This document shows positions 1 to 8,447 of a DNA stretch of 64,000 nucleotides, in pieces; position 1 is the first letter of the stretch, and each line of letters begins with the position of its first letter. The position numbers and the translations under genes are program-made. The notes below the pieces were generated by a model that saw only the letters and a program-made list of their open reading frames with translations, did not search any database and was not told where the DNA came from. The stretch is from Chlamydia muridarum str. Nigg (GTDB lineage: Bacteria > Chlamydiota > Chlamydiia > Chlamydiales > Chlamydiaceae): the NCBI RefSeq assembly GCF_000006685.1, contig NC_002620.2:639205-703204 (forward strand), in the 5' to 3' direction.

Positions 1-663
1 AATGTTATTGCTACGAATATTTTCTCCTTAAGCGCAACTTCTGTCGAGCAAATATGTCAATATTTAGACCAAATCCCGATGCTATCAGCAACCGCCTCCG
101 TACAAGATTTTTGTCAAATAGTACGTCGCCATCGGCTAGATTTTGTTCCCGTTTACCATAAAGTCAAAAAAAATATCGTAGGAATAGCTTTCCCAAAAAA
201 CCTCATCAATCGAAATCCTAACGATCCTATTGTCCCTTATCTAAATTCTCCATGGTTTGTAACAGCGAAGTCTAAACTCATTCATGTTATTCAAGAATTT
301 CGAAAAAATAGCTCTAATGTGGCTATTGTTTTAAATGACCACGGAGAGCCCATGGGAGCTTTGGGGTTACATACCGTATTCAAAACACTATTCAATACAG
401 GAAATATTGCTCAATCCAAGCCGAAGACAGCTTCTCTAATTGAGCGAACGTTCTCAGGAAACACCCCATTATCTGAAATAGAAAATGAACTTAATATCTC
501 TTTTTCAGACAATGAGTGTGAAACTATTGCACAACTGATGTTAAAGCTCCTTGACACCCCTCCGGAAGTCGGAGCCTCCATCATCATTAATGGCTTGCTA
601 TTGGAAGTAAAAGAAATTTCTCTATCTGGCATCAAGACCATTGAAATTAAAGACACCTTGTAA
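1..663 (+). CDS. tlyC: CBS-domain hemolysin/CorC-like membrane protein, C-terminal part
   Basis: The frame is open from base 1 to the stop at 661-663, so this is the last 220 codons of a gene that starts left of the window; the ATG at 79 is internal. The visible part has a pair of CBS-type repeats (about residues 1-110 of the fragment, with FVPVYHK and NVAIVLNDHG strands), then a C-terminal CorC/HlyC domain (about 140-220, ending GLLLEVKEI...IKTIEIKD). Proteins of this family have an N-terminal DUF21 membrane domain, not visible here, and are linked to Mg2+/Co2+ transport; the old name hemolysin (TlyC) rests on weak evidence. By gene order it corresponds to CT257. It converges on the desulfurase gene with 4 bp between the stops. 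Confidence 0.85.
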   Translation, partial: NVIATNIFSLSATSVEQICQYLDQIPMLSATASVQDFCQIVRRHRLDFVPVYHKVKKNIVGIAFPKNLINRNPNDPIVPYLNSPWFVTAKSKLIHVIQEFRKNSSNVAIVLNDHGEPMGALGLHTVFKTLFNTGNIAQSKPKTASLIERTFSGNTPLSEIENELNISFSDNECETIAQLMLKLLDTPPEVGASIIINGLLLEVKEISLSGIKTIEIKDTL

Positions 664-667
664 TGGG

Positions 668-1792
668 TTAAGCATATTGTTGCAAATGCCGCACTACATG
701 AATCACTTTCTGCACAGCAGTAAGAACTTCCTGTTCTGAAAGCAAATAACTAAAGGAAAATCTTAGAGTCGCCATAGCAAGCTCCTGAGGCACTTTCATA
801 GCCGTCAATGATTTAAAAACCGTAGTTGCTCCTGAAGAGCATGCGGAACCATAACCACAAGCAACACCTTCAAGATCTAAAGCTATCTGCATAACCTCCC
901 CTTCTAATCCAGGGAAAGCTATCGCAGAGAGATTGCTAACTCGAGGTTCTTTTTGGCAATGCACAACACACTCAGGAAAAGCTTCTTGCAAATGTGATTC
1001 AAATAGATCTCGATAGGAGCACATAGTCTGAGAAATAATAGATTGCTCAGCCAATATTTTTTTTAAAATATAATGTAAGGAAGCTATCCCATGAATATGT
1101 TCTGTCCCTGAACGGCTCCCCCCCTGCTGTCCTCCTCCCAAGATAATTGGAGATAGCTTAATTTTTGGGGCAGTAAGAAGCACCCCTATGCCAGACAAAG
1201 CATGAAATTTATGTCCAGAAAATGCCAGCATTGAAACTCCCTCTGGAACACGGATGACCTCTTTCCCCACAATCGCCGTAGCATCAACTATAAGTAAAAG
1301 GTTTCGTTCTTTAGCAAATGCAGCTATAGACTCAAGGTTAATCCTTACCCCAACCTCGCTATTTACCCATCCTAAAACAATAGCTGAAGTATCCGACTGG
1401 ACAGCGTCCTTAATTTGTTCTAGAGAAACGACACATTTCCCTGGGATGGGGTCTAAATAAGTAACAGAAAGCTGCGCCTTTTTCAAAGGCTCAATAACCG
1501 CAGGATGTTCCATGCTAGAAGTGATTACATGGCTACCCGGAGGAATATTTTGAATCGCTAAATTAAGACTTTCTGTTGCTCCAGCAGTGTAAATCACGCG
1601 ACACCGAGCAAACCCTAAAGCCTTTTCTATGAGAGAGGAAGTTTCTTTGATTAGCTGTTTTGTTTTTTTCCCAAAGCTATGAACACTAGAAGGATTCCCA
1701 AACCCTCCTTCTTCTATAAATAGAGAATGTAAATACATTAAGATGCCCGGATCTAAAAAAGCCGAAGCATTAGTATCTAAGTATATCGTCAT
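668..1792 (-). CDS. NifS/IscS-like cysteine desulfurase
   Basis: A 374-residue class V aminotransferase-fold, PLP-dependent enzyme. Visible landmarks are His96 (MEHPAV), the internal-aldimine lysine Lys195 in SGHKFHALSG, and an active-site cysteine loop GSACSSGATT with Cys318. The last two are the hallmarks of NifS/IscS desulfurases, which take sulfur from cysteine for Fe-S clusters and thio-modified tRNA. Length is slightly below the usual 385-405. The window also encodes MnmA, a tRNA thiouridylase that needs such a sulfur donor, but at a distance. The ATG is 5 bp after the PP2C stop, so the two genes are probably co-transcribed. Corresponds to CT258 by order (old name yfhO_1). Whether it acts in Fe-S assembly or in tRNA thiolation cannot be told from sequence. 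Confidence 0.88.
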   Translation of the reverse strand: MTIYLDTNASAFLDPGILMYLHSLFIEEGGFGNPSSVHSFGKKTKQLIKETSSLIEKALGFARCRVIYTAGATESLNLAIQNIPPGSHVITSSMEHPAVIEPLKKAQLSVTYLDPIPGKCVVSLEQIKDAVQSDTSAIVLGWVNSEVGVRINLESIAAFAKERNLLLIVDATAIVGKEVIRVPEGVSMLAFSGHKFHALSGIGVLLTAPKIKLSPIILGGGQQGGSRSGTEHIHGIASLHYILKKILAEQSIISQTMCSYRDLFESHLQEAFPECVVHCQKEPRVSNLSAIAFPGLEGEVMQIALDLEGVACGYGSACSSGATTVFKSLTAMKVPQELAMATLRFSFSYLLSEQEVLTAVQKVIHVVRHLQQYA

Positions 1793-1797
1793 AAAAA

Positions 1798-2547
1798 TTA
1801 ACGCATTCGAACAAGTACAACAGTAGCATTATCTCTACCGCCCCGACTATTTGCTAGGGAAATCAGGATATTCCCGCCTTCTTCTAAGGTAGTCGACTGA
1901 GTTAATATCTCTAGCATATCATGATCCGAAACCATACTAGTTAACCCATCAGAACAGAAAACAAACAGATCTTCTTTCTCATAGGACATTTCTCGAATAT
2001 CCGGAGATACATGAGGACGTCTTCCTAACACATTTGTCAGAACGTGCTGCCCAGGATACCTTTTCACGTTTTGTTTTGAAAGCCCATATCGAGAAGCTAA
2101 ATGATTTGCCAAAGAGTGATCTTCTGTTAGTCTTTCTAACATCTTATTTCTTAGCCTATAGACCCTACAATCCCCTACATGGAACAGCCAAGCTTTTCCC
2201 CTTCGGAATTGCATACAACTCAAAGTTGTCCCCATTCCTTTGAATTGCTCATTTGATAACCCTTGCCGATAAATCGATAGGTTAACTTCTGATAAAATTG
2301 TTTTTATGGATTCCTTGTACTGCTCGTCCTCTAAACGCGCTAAATCTACTTTATGCAAATCCACAAGCTCCATCAGATTGCAAACGGCCTCATAAGAAGC
2401 AACATCTCCTGCGAGATGCCCCCCCATGCCATCAGCAATAGCGATGATCTGGGAAGCACAATTCACCTGCCAAAAATCTTCATTATTATGTCTGACTAAG
2501 CCAACATCGCTTAACCCGAAATATTCAAATTCCGCAACAATCATCAC
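1798..2547 (-). CDS. PP2C-family serine/threonine protein phosphatase
   Basis: A 249-residue PPM/PP2C phosphatase with the metal-binding motifs in order: N21-N-E-D24 after the first strand, the DGMGGH motif with Asp39, FCSDGLTSMV near residue 197, and a C-terminal GRDNATVVLV with Asp near 240. There is no signal peptide or membrane segment, so it should be cytoplasmic. It would remove phosphate from Ser/Thr residues set by Hanks-type kinases; pknD lies 43 kb away in this window. Start is ATG at 2547 or the adjacent second ATG. Corresponds to CT259. It is transcribed ahead of the cysteine desulfurase gene with a 5-bp gap. The 306-bp gap upstream, shared with the divergent CT260-like gene, must hold its promoter. 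Confidence 0.92.
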   Translation of the reverse strand: MMIVAEFEYFGLSDVGLVRHNNEDFWQVNCASQIIAIADGMGGHLAGDVASYEAVCNLMELVDLHKVDLARLEDEQYKESIKTILSEVNLSIYRQGLSNEQFKGMGTTLSCMQFRRGKAWLFHVGDCRVYRLRNKMLERLTEDHSLANHLASRYGLSKQNVKRYPGQHVLTNVLGRRPHVSPDIREMSYEKEDLFVFCSDGLTSMVSDHDMLEILTQSTTLEEGGNILISLANSRGGRDNATVVLVRMR

Positions 2548-2853
2548 GCCCTCTACGTCTAGGAACTTTCCTTAGACGGTCGATACACTAATCGCTTAAG
2601 ATCTCCGGAGATATATCAAAGTTTTTTTTAAAAAAGAATGCAAACTTTTGCCCCTACAAACGAGTGGAAAGCAATATTGATTTTTATAAGAATCTTTTTA
2701 TTCAATAAACGACTAGAAAATGGTTCCCCATTTGTTTACTTTGCCTAAATAAACATCAGTATTTTGCTCTGACCAAAAAACCATACTCAAGTATAGTTAG
2801 GGTATTCGAAAGTCGCTTCCCTTTTCATAATCAGTACTTAGAGGCCCCGCACA
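2548..2853. other. 306-bp divergent intergenic region
   Basis: A non-coding gap between the divergent PP2C and CT260-like genes. It contains a perfect 12-bp palindrome (2601-2612, ATCTCCGGAGAT) followed by a T-run at about 2622-2629, several A/T tracts, and a candidate sigma66-type promoter for the rightward gene (2770-2797). I see no tRNA, no convincing small ORF and no repeat shared with other gaps of the window. Confidence 0.6.
2770..2797 (+). promoter_or_regulatory. Candidate promoter of the CT260-like gene
   Basis: TGACCA at 2770-2775, a 16-bp spacer and TATAGT at 2792-2797 fit a relaxed chlamydial sigma66 promoter and would give a leader of about 50 nt before the ATG at 2854. The -35 element is poor, so this is only a candidate. 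Confidence 0.35.
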
Positions 2854-3333
2854 ATGACGACATGGACTTTAAATCAAAATAATCTCACAAAATTTCTAAA
2901 CCATGCTCAGTTAGAGCCCTCTTTGGAACGAGAAAGCGGCCTAACTTACATTACGATCTCCGCTGGAGAACATGAACTTCCTCTGTTTTTCGTTATTCGT
3001 AACGAGGGAGAAGTCTTACAACTTGTCTGCTACTTCCCTTATCAAATACAAGAAGGCCAACGAGATGCCACAGCAAGACTTTTACACCTTGTTAATAGAG
3101 ACATTGACATTCCAGGATTTGGAATGGACGAAGAACAAAACATTATTTTCTATCGACTAGTCATCCCTTGTTTAAAAGGGGAGATTAATGAAAACTTGCT
3201 ACGAGTTTATATAGATACGATTAAATTAATTTGTGACAGCTTTTTCCATGCCATAGGGTTGATCTCGACAGGGAATATGGATCTCGATGAATTAAAAAAA
3301 CAAGCGAACCAGGAAAATAATCAAACTAATTAA
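2854..3333 (+). CDS. Type III secretion chaperone-like protein (CT260/Mcsc-like)
   Basis: A 159-residue acidic cytoplasmic protein without signal peptide. The alternation of short strands and helices (GLTYITISAGEHELPLFFVI..., then LLRVYIDTIKLICDSFFHAIG) fits the YbjN / class I T3S chaperone fold. By gene order and start sequence (MTTWTLNQNN) it is CT260. From memory, CT260 was described as Mcsc, a chaperone that binds several secreted cargoes and the C-ring protein CdsQ. An SD (AGAGG) precedes the ATG by about 9 nt. It is followed after 24 bp by the dnaQ-like gene, so it probably heads a rightward operon with the exonuclease and the two futalosine genes, which have no obvious link to secretion. 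Confidence 0.8.
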   Translation: MTTWTLNQNNLTKFLNHAQLEPSLERESGLTYITISAGEHELPLFFVIRNEGEVLQLVCYFPYQIQEGQRDATARLLHLVNRDIDIPGFGMDEEQNIIFYRLVIPCLKGEINENLLRVYIDTIKLICDSFFHAIGLISTGNMDLDELKKQANQENNQTN

Positions 3334-3357
3334 ATAAGAAAATTTTTTGAGGGACCT

Positions 3358-4056
3358 GTGCCAGATTTAATTTTTTATGATACGGAAACAACTGGGACAC
3401 AAATTGACAAGGATCGCATAGTGGAAATAGCTGCTTACAATGGAACCACAGGCGAATCTTTTCAAACTTTGGTAAATCCAGAAATTCCTATTCCTGCTGA
3501 AGCAACCAAAATTCATGGGATTACAACTTCAGAAGTTGCCAACGCCCCTAAATTTCCAGAAGCATATCAGCAATTCAGTGATTTTTGTGGCACAGATAAC
3601 ATTCTTGTAGCTCATAATAATAATGCTTTTGACTACCCTTTGTTACTTCGTGAATGTCGAAGACATGGATTGCCCGAACCGCAGCTTCGTACGATTGATT
3701 CTTTAAAATGGGCGAAAAAATATCGAACAGATTTGCCTCAACATAGCCTTCAGTATCTTCGTCAAGTCTATGGATTTGAAGAGAATAATGCACACCGGGC
3801 TTTAGATGACGTAATTACTCTTCATAGAGTATTTTCCGTATTAGTCGGAGATTTATCTCCAGATCAGATTTATAATCTGCTAAATGAAACATGCCATCCT
3901 AGAGTCTTTAAAATGCCTTTCGGTAAATATAAGGGGAAACCTCTTTCTGAAGTCCCTTCTAGTTACATTGCTTGGTTACAAAAAGGAGATTACCTGTTAC
4001 AACCAGAGAATAAAGAAATTAAAGCAGCTATCGAGGCTTATCAACAACTCAAATGA
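3358..4056 (+). CDS. dnaQ: DnaQ-like DEDDh 3'-5' exonuclease with C-terminal DUF3820-like domain
   Basis: A 232-residue protein starting at GTG 3358 behind a GAGGGA Shine-Dalgarno. All DEDDh residues are visible: Asp8 and Glu10 (FYDTETTG), Asp92 (HNNNAFDYP), His146 and Asp151 (AHRALDDV). This makes it an active-looking 3'-5' exonuclease of the polymerase III epsilon family. After about residue 180 a second small domain (KMPFGKYKGKPLSEVPSSYI) resembles DUF3820, a short module often fused to or found beside DnaQ exonucleases. It corresponds to CT261 (dnaQ_1). The stop overlaps the start of mqnD by 4 bp (ATGA), which indicates translational coupling. It could be the proofreading subunit or a separate housekeeping exonuclease; the extra domain favours the latter slightly. 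Confidence 0.88.
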   Translation: MPDLIFYDTETTGTQIDKDRIVEIAAYNGTTGESFQTLVNPEIPIPAEATKIHGITTSEVANAPKFPEAYQQFSDFCGTDNILVAHNNNAFDYPLLLRECRRHGLPEPQLRTIDSLKWAKKYRTDLPQHSLQYLRQVYGFEENNAHRALDDVITLHRVFSVLVGDLSPDQIYNLLNETCHPRVFKMPFGKYKGKPLSEVPSSYIAWLQKGDYLLQPENKEIKAAIEAYQQLK

Positions 4057-4823
4057 CTTTCTCCGTAGCTTTTTCCCCTTGTCCAAATGATATTTTTTTG
4101 TTTAGGTCTTTCTTGGAAAAACATGAAGGGGCCCCTTCTTTGCGCCAAATTATGATCGCGGATATAGCCTCTTTAAATCACCTTGCTTTAGAAACTCGAT
4201 TCTCTTTAATTAAAATCTCCGCGAGCCTATATCCCCGAATTGCAGATGCCTATCATGTTTTGGATGTTGGAACCACTTTAGGGCACAAGATAGGTCCGTT
4301 GGTTCTTTCTAAACATCCTGATAAGCTTTTAAGAACTCTCGCTACTCCAGGTGAAACAACAACGGCACATGCTCTTTGCCGACTGTTCTATCCGCAAACA
4401 GAACTAATTCCTATGAAATATCATGAGATCATCCCCGCTATCCTTGCAAATCAGGTAGACGGTGGAGCAGTAATTCATGAAGAACGTTTCTCTTTTCCAA
4501 AAGAGTTGTGCCTTGTGGACGATCTTGGTCAACTTTGGGAAGAAAAGTGGCATCTTCCTTTACCTTTAGGATGTATTGCAATCTCTAAAGAGATTTCTGC
4601 TGATGACTCTTATCGGTTAAATTATGCCCTTCTGAGATCCTTAAGGAGATCTTTAACAGAAAGCTCTTTGGCTATTCAAAAAGCTTCTGAGTATTCTCGA
4701 GATAAAAATGCAGCTACTATCCAACGTTTTATTGATACTTATGTAACGGAAGAAACATTCTGTCTCTCACCTATCGGAAGAGAAGCTCTCTCTACATTAT
4801 GGACGGCTTGTCGTAATGTTTAA
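4053..4823 (+). CDS. mqnD: Futalosine-pathway enzyme, MqnD-like 1,4-dihydroxy-6-naphthoate synthase
   Basis: A 256-residue protein with a periplasmic-binding-protein-like fold. The N-terminal SPCPNDIFLF motif is characteristic of MqnD, which cleaves cyclic dehypoxanthine futalosine to 1,4-dihydroxy-6-naphthoate in the alternative menaquinone pathway. Further family landmarks are the GETTTAH loop and the GAVIHEERF segment with a His-Glu pair. MqnA shares the fold, so the exact step is inferred from the N-terminal motif. There is no signal peptide, so it acts in the cytoplasm despite the binding-protein fold. The start ATG overlaps the dnaQ stop and the end overlaps mqnB by 8 bp. Corresponds to CT262. 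Confidence 0.85.
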   Translation: MTFSVAFSPCPNDIFLFRSFLEKHEGAPSLRQIMIADIASLNHLALETRFSLIKISASLYPRIADAYHVLDVGTTLGHKIGPLVLSKHPDKLLRTLATPGETTTAHALCRLFYPQTELIPMKYHEIIPAILANQVDGGAVIHEERFSFPKELCLVDDLGQLWEEKWHLPLPLGCIAISKEISADDSYRLNYALLRSLRRSLTESSLAIQKASEYSRDKNAATIQRFIDTYVTEETFCLSPIGREALSTLWTACRNV

Positions 4824-5445
4824 ACTTCTTCTCATTTTTGCGGATCCTGTAGAGGCCTCTGAAACTCTTGCTCTTTTTCCTTTTTCCGCTCGTAGCGAAT
4901 TCCTATATTCTTACTCCACAGAGACTGCTCTACTGGATGTCATAATATTGAAACAGTGGGGACACAAAGGAGTTCTCCAAGCACTAACCCCTACCCCCAT
5001 CGGGTACGATCTTTGGCTAAATCTAGGATTTGCTGGAGCAGGAAACCCCTGCATACCACTTCTTAGAACCTATACAATTACATCTGTAAGAAAATGCTCT
5101 GACCAAATGTCCTTAGGGGAAGAACTCTTAGTAATTCCTGTACCAAAACTCCCTCTAGCGCAATTAACATCAGTAACATCTCCCTATAGAGAAGGCTTTA
5201 ATCCACACTTACAACTGGTCGATATGGAGGGCTTTTCTATTGCACAGCAAGCTGCTTTAGTCTCATGCCCTTGTTCTATGATCAAAATATCCTCCGATTA
5301 CACTACTCAGCAAGGAAGAAGCTTCTTACAAAGTAACAAAGCTCGTCTCTCTAAAAAATTAGCAGACGCCTTCTCTGTACTATACGCATCTTTTAATCAT
5401 AAAAAAGTCGATTCACCACAAGCTACTACTACTATGGGTTCATAA
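4816..5445 (+). CDS. mqnB: Futalosine hydrolase (MqnB-type nucleosidase)
   Basis: A 209-residue protein related to the MTA/SAH nucleosidase family. Visible are the glycine-rich LWLNLGFAGAG strand-turn, a DMEGFSIAQQA motif (Met-Glu ribose binding) and the late SSDYTTQQG loop with an Asp that fits the catalytic acid. In the futalosine route MqnB releases hypoxanthine from futalosine. From memory, a structure and assays of CT263 supported this role in Chlamydia. It is co-directional with mqnD and overlaps it by 8 bp, so the two steps are coupled. Its 3' end overlaps the 3' end of the convergent msbA by 14 bp. Menaquinone from this pathway would serve the Na+-NQR encoded at 20-24 kb. Confidence 0.85.
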   Translation: MFKLLLIFADPVEASETLALFPFSARSEFLYSYSTETALLDVIILKQWGHKGVLQALTPTPIGYDLWLNLGFAGAGNPCIPLLRTYTITSVRKCSDQMSLGEELLVIPVPKLPLAQLTSVTSPYREGFNPHLQLVDMEGFSIAQQAALVSCPCSMIKISSDYTTQQGRSFLQSNKARLSKKLADAFSVLYASFNHKKVDSPQATTTMGS

Positions 5446-7375
5446 CGGGACTAAGCTCCCAATCCTTTGCACCGGATAAAACCCACATTCGTTGAAAAGC
5501 AGGACAAGAAACCAACAGTTCTTCCTTTGTTCCTTCCGCAATTTTCTTACCCTGTTCTAGATAGACAATACGATCTACATATTCAAGGGTGGAAAGCTTA
5601 TGAGCAATAATAATTTGAGTACATCGGCCTTTCAATTTCCCAACCATTTCTTTGATATAATTTTCGCTAATGGCGTCAAGAGAAGATGTTGCTTCATCAA
5701 GTAATAGAATTGAAGTGTTATGAAGCAAAGCTCTGGCTATAGTCAAACGTTGCTGCTGCCCACCTGATAAGTTTTTTCCAGACTCTTCTAATAAACTATG
5801 CACTCCCTGAGGCATCTTACAAACAAATTCATAAGCACGAGATTGCTTTAGGGATTCAAAAACCTCTTCTTCCGAAAAATCTCTTCCGCAAGTCAGATTA
5901 TTCCAAATGGTATCATAGAATAAGAATGGCTGTTGCAACACACAACCGATATGTTTTCTGAGAGAATTTTTGCTATAACTTGTGATGGGGAGTGAATCTA
6001 CAAGTAATTCACCCTGAGAAATCTCATAAAGTCGTGGCAATAATTTAGCTATTGTAGATTTTCCAGATCCTGTTGGGCCAACAATTCCAATAGCTTCACC
6101 CTTTTTCAATACTAAATTAAAATCCGAAAGTACAAGACTGTCTTCTGAATAACCAAAAGACACATTACAAAACTGAATGCTGTGCTGCAACCCTTGAAAT
6201 TCATTTAACTGTTCGGAAACAGTGGTCTGCTGTTTCGACAAATCTAATACTTCGTAAAATCGCTCTGCTGCTGCACAGCCCCTCATAATAGTAGCATTTT
6301 CATCAGCAAACTTTTTAATCGGATCATAGATAAGATATAACAACCCACAGAAAACGATGAGCTCTTCAGGTGGAATATGAAATTTATATAATCCGATCAT
6401 TACAACAAAAGCAAAGAAAAGAGCCGCAATCGTATGCAGAAGAGGTCTTGGAATTAAGCTATATGCTGCGCTGCGTTCTTCCAAGCGCGCAATTTCATCA
6501 TTTTTCTGACAATATTTGTGGAAAGAGAACTGTTCGGTTCTAAATACTTTTACTGTAAGGATCCCTAACAAAAAATCCAGCAACACTGCTGTAAAATGAT
6601 CCTGATTTTTTTGAATCCGTTTAGCTAAGGATTTGATTTTCTTAGCGACTATAATGATGGGTAAAATAAGAATAGGGAATGCCAAACAAACGCAAGCACA
6701 AAATTTCCAAGAGATAGACAAACAAACCACTAAGGCTAACGCCATAGTAATGGGGGCTTGTATATAATTCACCATAAGTGCATTGATAGCCAATGCAATC
6801 ATAGAAGAATCCGCTATCACTCGACTACTTAAATTCCCCATATCATGAGCATGGAAGAATGTCATCGGCAGTGTTTGCAAAGCTAAAAAATAGTCCTTAC
6901 GCAAAGAACAGCTCACACGAATAGCGATAAGTTGCGCCAAAAATCTTTGAAAAAAGAGCGTTGTTGACTTCAAAATAGCAACAACAACAAGAAAAAGGGC
7001 TAGATATTGCAGCCTAGAAAGATCAAAACACCCCGAAAGATAAGCTGAAAGTCTTTTTGTTATTGATTGGGAGCCACCTGAATGTTTAGCAATATAGGCA
7101 TTTGCCTGAGCCAGAGAAAGCGTATCGCCATCTCCAACTATACTATCCCACTGCTCCAGAAGCTGTTCTTTTGAGAGTTCTTTGCTTTTAACTAACGTAT
7201 TATGATCCTGTTTCCCAAAAAGGAGAAAGGTATCGGGACCAGTCTTAGCGATAAGTCCCAAAGAAAAAATTTCTGCTTGAGACGTTATCGTCAGTCCTAA
7301 TATGGATAAAAGAGAAAAACCGAGCAGAACTAAATGCTTTTTATGCCTCAGAACTGCTTTCAGAAGAAGTTTCAT
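5432..7375 (-). CDS. msbA: MsbA-like ABC exporter half-transporter
   Basis: A 647-residue fusion of a six-helix type IV ABC exporter membrane domain and a nucleotide-binding domain. Hydrophobic segments lie near residues 15-35, 118-138, 190-240 and 310-345; an unusually long loop of about 80 residues separates the first two. The NBD shows Walker [10 protein letters not shown] (about 430), signature LSGGQQQR (about 540), Walker [11 protein letters not shown] (about 555) and the H-loop IIAHKLST. MsbA homologues flip lipid A core; in Chlamydia the substrate is presumed lipooligosaccharide but other lipids are possible. The ATG lies inside the end of accA (35-bp overlap) with an AGG about 6 nt upstream. 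Corresponds to CT264. Confidence 0.9.
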   Translation of the reverse strand: MKLLLKAVLRHKKHLVLLGFSLLSILGLTITSQAEIFSLGLIAKTGPDTFLLFGKQDHNTLVKSKELSKEQLLEQWDSIVGDGDTLSLAQANAYIAKHSGGSQSITKRLSAYLSGCFDLSRLQYLALFLVVVAILKSTTLFFQRFLAQLIAIRVSCSLRKDYFLALQTLPMTFFHAHDMGNLSSRVIADSSMIALAINALMVNYIQAPITMALALVVCLSISWKFCACVCLAFPILILPIIIVAKKIKSLAKRIQKNQDHFTAVLLDFLLGILTVKVFRTEQFSFHKYCQKNDEIARLEERSAAYSLIPRPLLHTIAALFFAFVVMIGLYKFHIPPEELIVFCGLLYLIYDPIKKFADENATIMRGCAAAERFYEVLDLSKQQTTVSEQLNEFQGLQHSIQFCNVSFGYSEDSLVLSDFNLVLKKGEAIGIVGPTGSGKSTIAKLLPRLYEISQGELLVDSLPITSYSKNSLRKHIGCVLQQPFLFYDTIWNNLTCGRDFSEEEVFESLKQSRAYEFVCKMPQGVHSLLEESGKNLSGGQQQRLTIARALLHNTSILLLDEATSSLDAISENYIKEMVGKLKGRCTQIIIAHKLSTLEYVDRIVYLEQGKKIAEGTKEELLVSCPAFQRMWVLSGAKDWELSPVMNP

Positions 7376-8315
7376 ATAGACCTATCGTTCGGAATTTCTG
7401 GTATCGTTTCTCTAGCAACTCTTCTACCGGTAGATCTTTCAATTTAAGCCATTCTTGCAGGACATATTCTTGAACACTACGATATGTAGCCACAGGATTG
7501 TGATGCGCCCCACCTATGGGCTCTTTAATCACTGCGTCTACAATAGCAAATCCTTTAAGATCCTCTCCATGCATTTTTAACATGGCTGCGGCATCGCTAT
7601 TTTTTTTGGGATCTTTCCACAAAATAGAAGCACATCCTTCGGGAGAAATTACGGAATAATAAGAATGTTCTAGCATTGCTACAACATCTCCTATAGCCAT
7701 CCCTAAAGCTCCTCCTGAACATCCTTCTCCAATAACAACTACGATAATTGGAGTAGCTAATCTGGCAAGCTCAAACAAATTCGTTGCAATAGCCCACCCC
7801 TGCCCACGCTCTTCAGCTGTTAGTCCTGGGAAAGCCCCTGGGGTGTCCACTAAGAAGATAATAGGAAGACCAAATTTTTCAGCCATTTTAGCTAAGCGCA
7901 AAGCTTTCCGAAATCCTTCAGGACAAAGCATTCCAAAATTGCGATGCATACGAGATGTCGTATCACAACCTTTTTCTTGCCCTATGAGCATAAACCGTTG
8001 TCCCTGAATCTTTGCAAATCCTCCGACAACTGCAGGATCATCACGGAATGTTCGATCTCCACAAAGCTCAACAAACTCTTCACACATCCCTTCAATATAA
8101 TTAATCGTGCGGGGTCTCGAAGGGTGTCGGCAAATTTGTACCCTTTCCCAAGGAGTAAGATTCGAATAAATTTTTTCTTTTAGTCTATCTAAGCGATTTT
8201 CCAATTTTTGAATCTCTGAAGAAGAAAGCAGACTGTTTTCTTTATTTTTTTCTTTGAAATCGGCGATCGTTTTTTCGTATTCGACAACCTGTTTTTCATG
8301 AGGAAGTAGTTCCAC
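7341..8315 (-). CDS. accA: Acetyl-CoA carboxylase carboxyltransferase, alpha subunit
   Basis: A 324-residue AccA, close to the usual 315-325. It has the N-terminal helical region (residues 1-60), then the crotonase-type carboxyltransferase core with [27 protein letters not shown], the oxyanion region [21 protein letters not shown], and the C-terminal [10 protein letters not shown]. With AccD (37.4-38.2 kb) it moves carboxyl from biotin to acetyl-CoA for fatty-acid synthesis. The start is GTG at 8315 with AAGGGAG about 9 nt upstream; a good promoter lies at 8348-8376. msbA follows with a 35-bp overlap, so a two-gene unit accA-msbA is likely. Corresponds to CT265. Confidence 0.97.
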   Translation of the reverse strand: MELLPHEKQVVEYEKTIADFKEKNKENSLLSSSEIQKLENRLDRLKEKIYSNLTPWERVQICRHPSRPRTINYIEGMCEEFVELCGDRTFRDDPAVVGGFAKIQGQRFMLIGQEKGCDTTSRMHRNFGMLCPEGFRKALRLAKMAEKFGLPIIFLVDTPGAFPGLTAEERGQGWAIATNLFELARLATPIIVVVIGEGCSGGALGMAIGDVVAMLEHSYYSVISPEGCASILWKDPKKNSDAAAMLKMHGEDLKGFAIVDAVIKEPIGGAHHNPVATYRSVQEYVLQEWLKLKDLPVEELLEKRYQKFRTIGLYETSSESSSEA

Positions 8316-8347
8316 CGTAGCACGCTCCCTTCTTATAAAAAAGAGTT

Positions 8348-8376
8348 ATTTTAATACAAATAATTATCAAAAACAA
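8348..8376 (-). promoter_or_regulatory. Candidate sigma66 promoter of accA-msbA
   Basis: On the minus strand TTGTTT (8371-8376), a 17-bp spacer and TAAAAT (8348-8353) give a near-consensus promoter with a leader of about 25 nt to the GTG at 8315. A 10-bp palindrome CAACTAGTTG (8385-8394) sits just upstream of the -35 and could be an operator; nothing in the sequence names its protein. Confidence 0.5.
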
Positions 8377-8447
8377 CCAAAAACCAACTAGTTGATTATA
8401 ACATCCCTTGTTTCAAGAAAATTATTTTAATTCCTTTCGAAGAAAAA

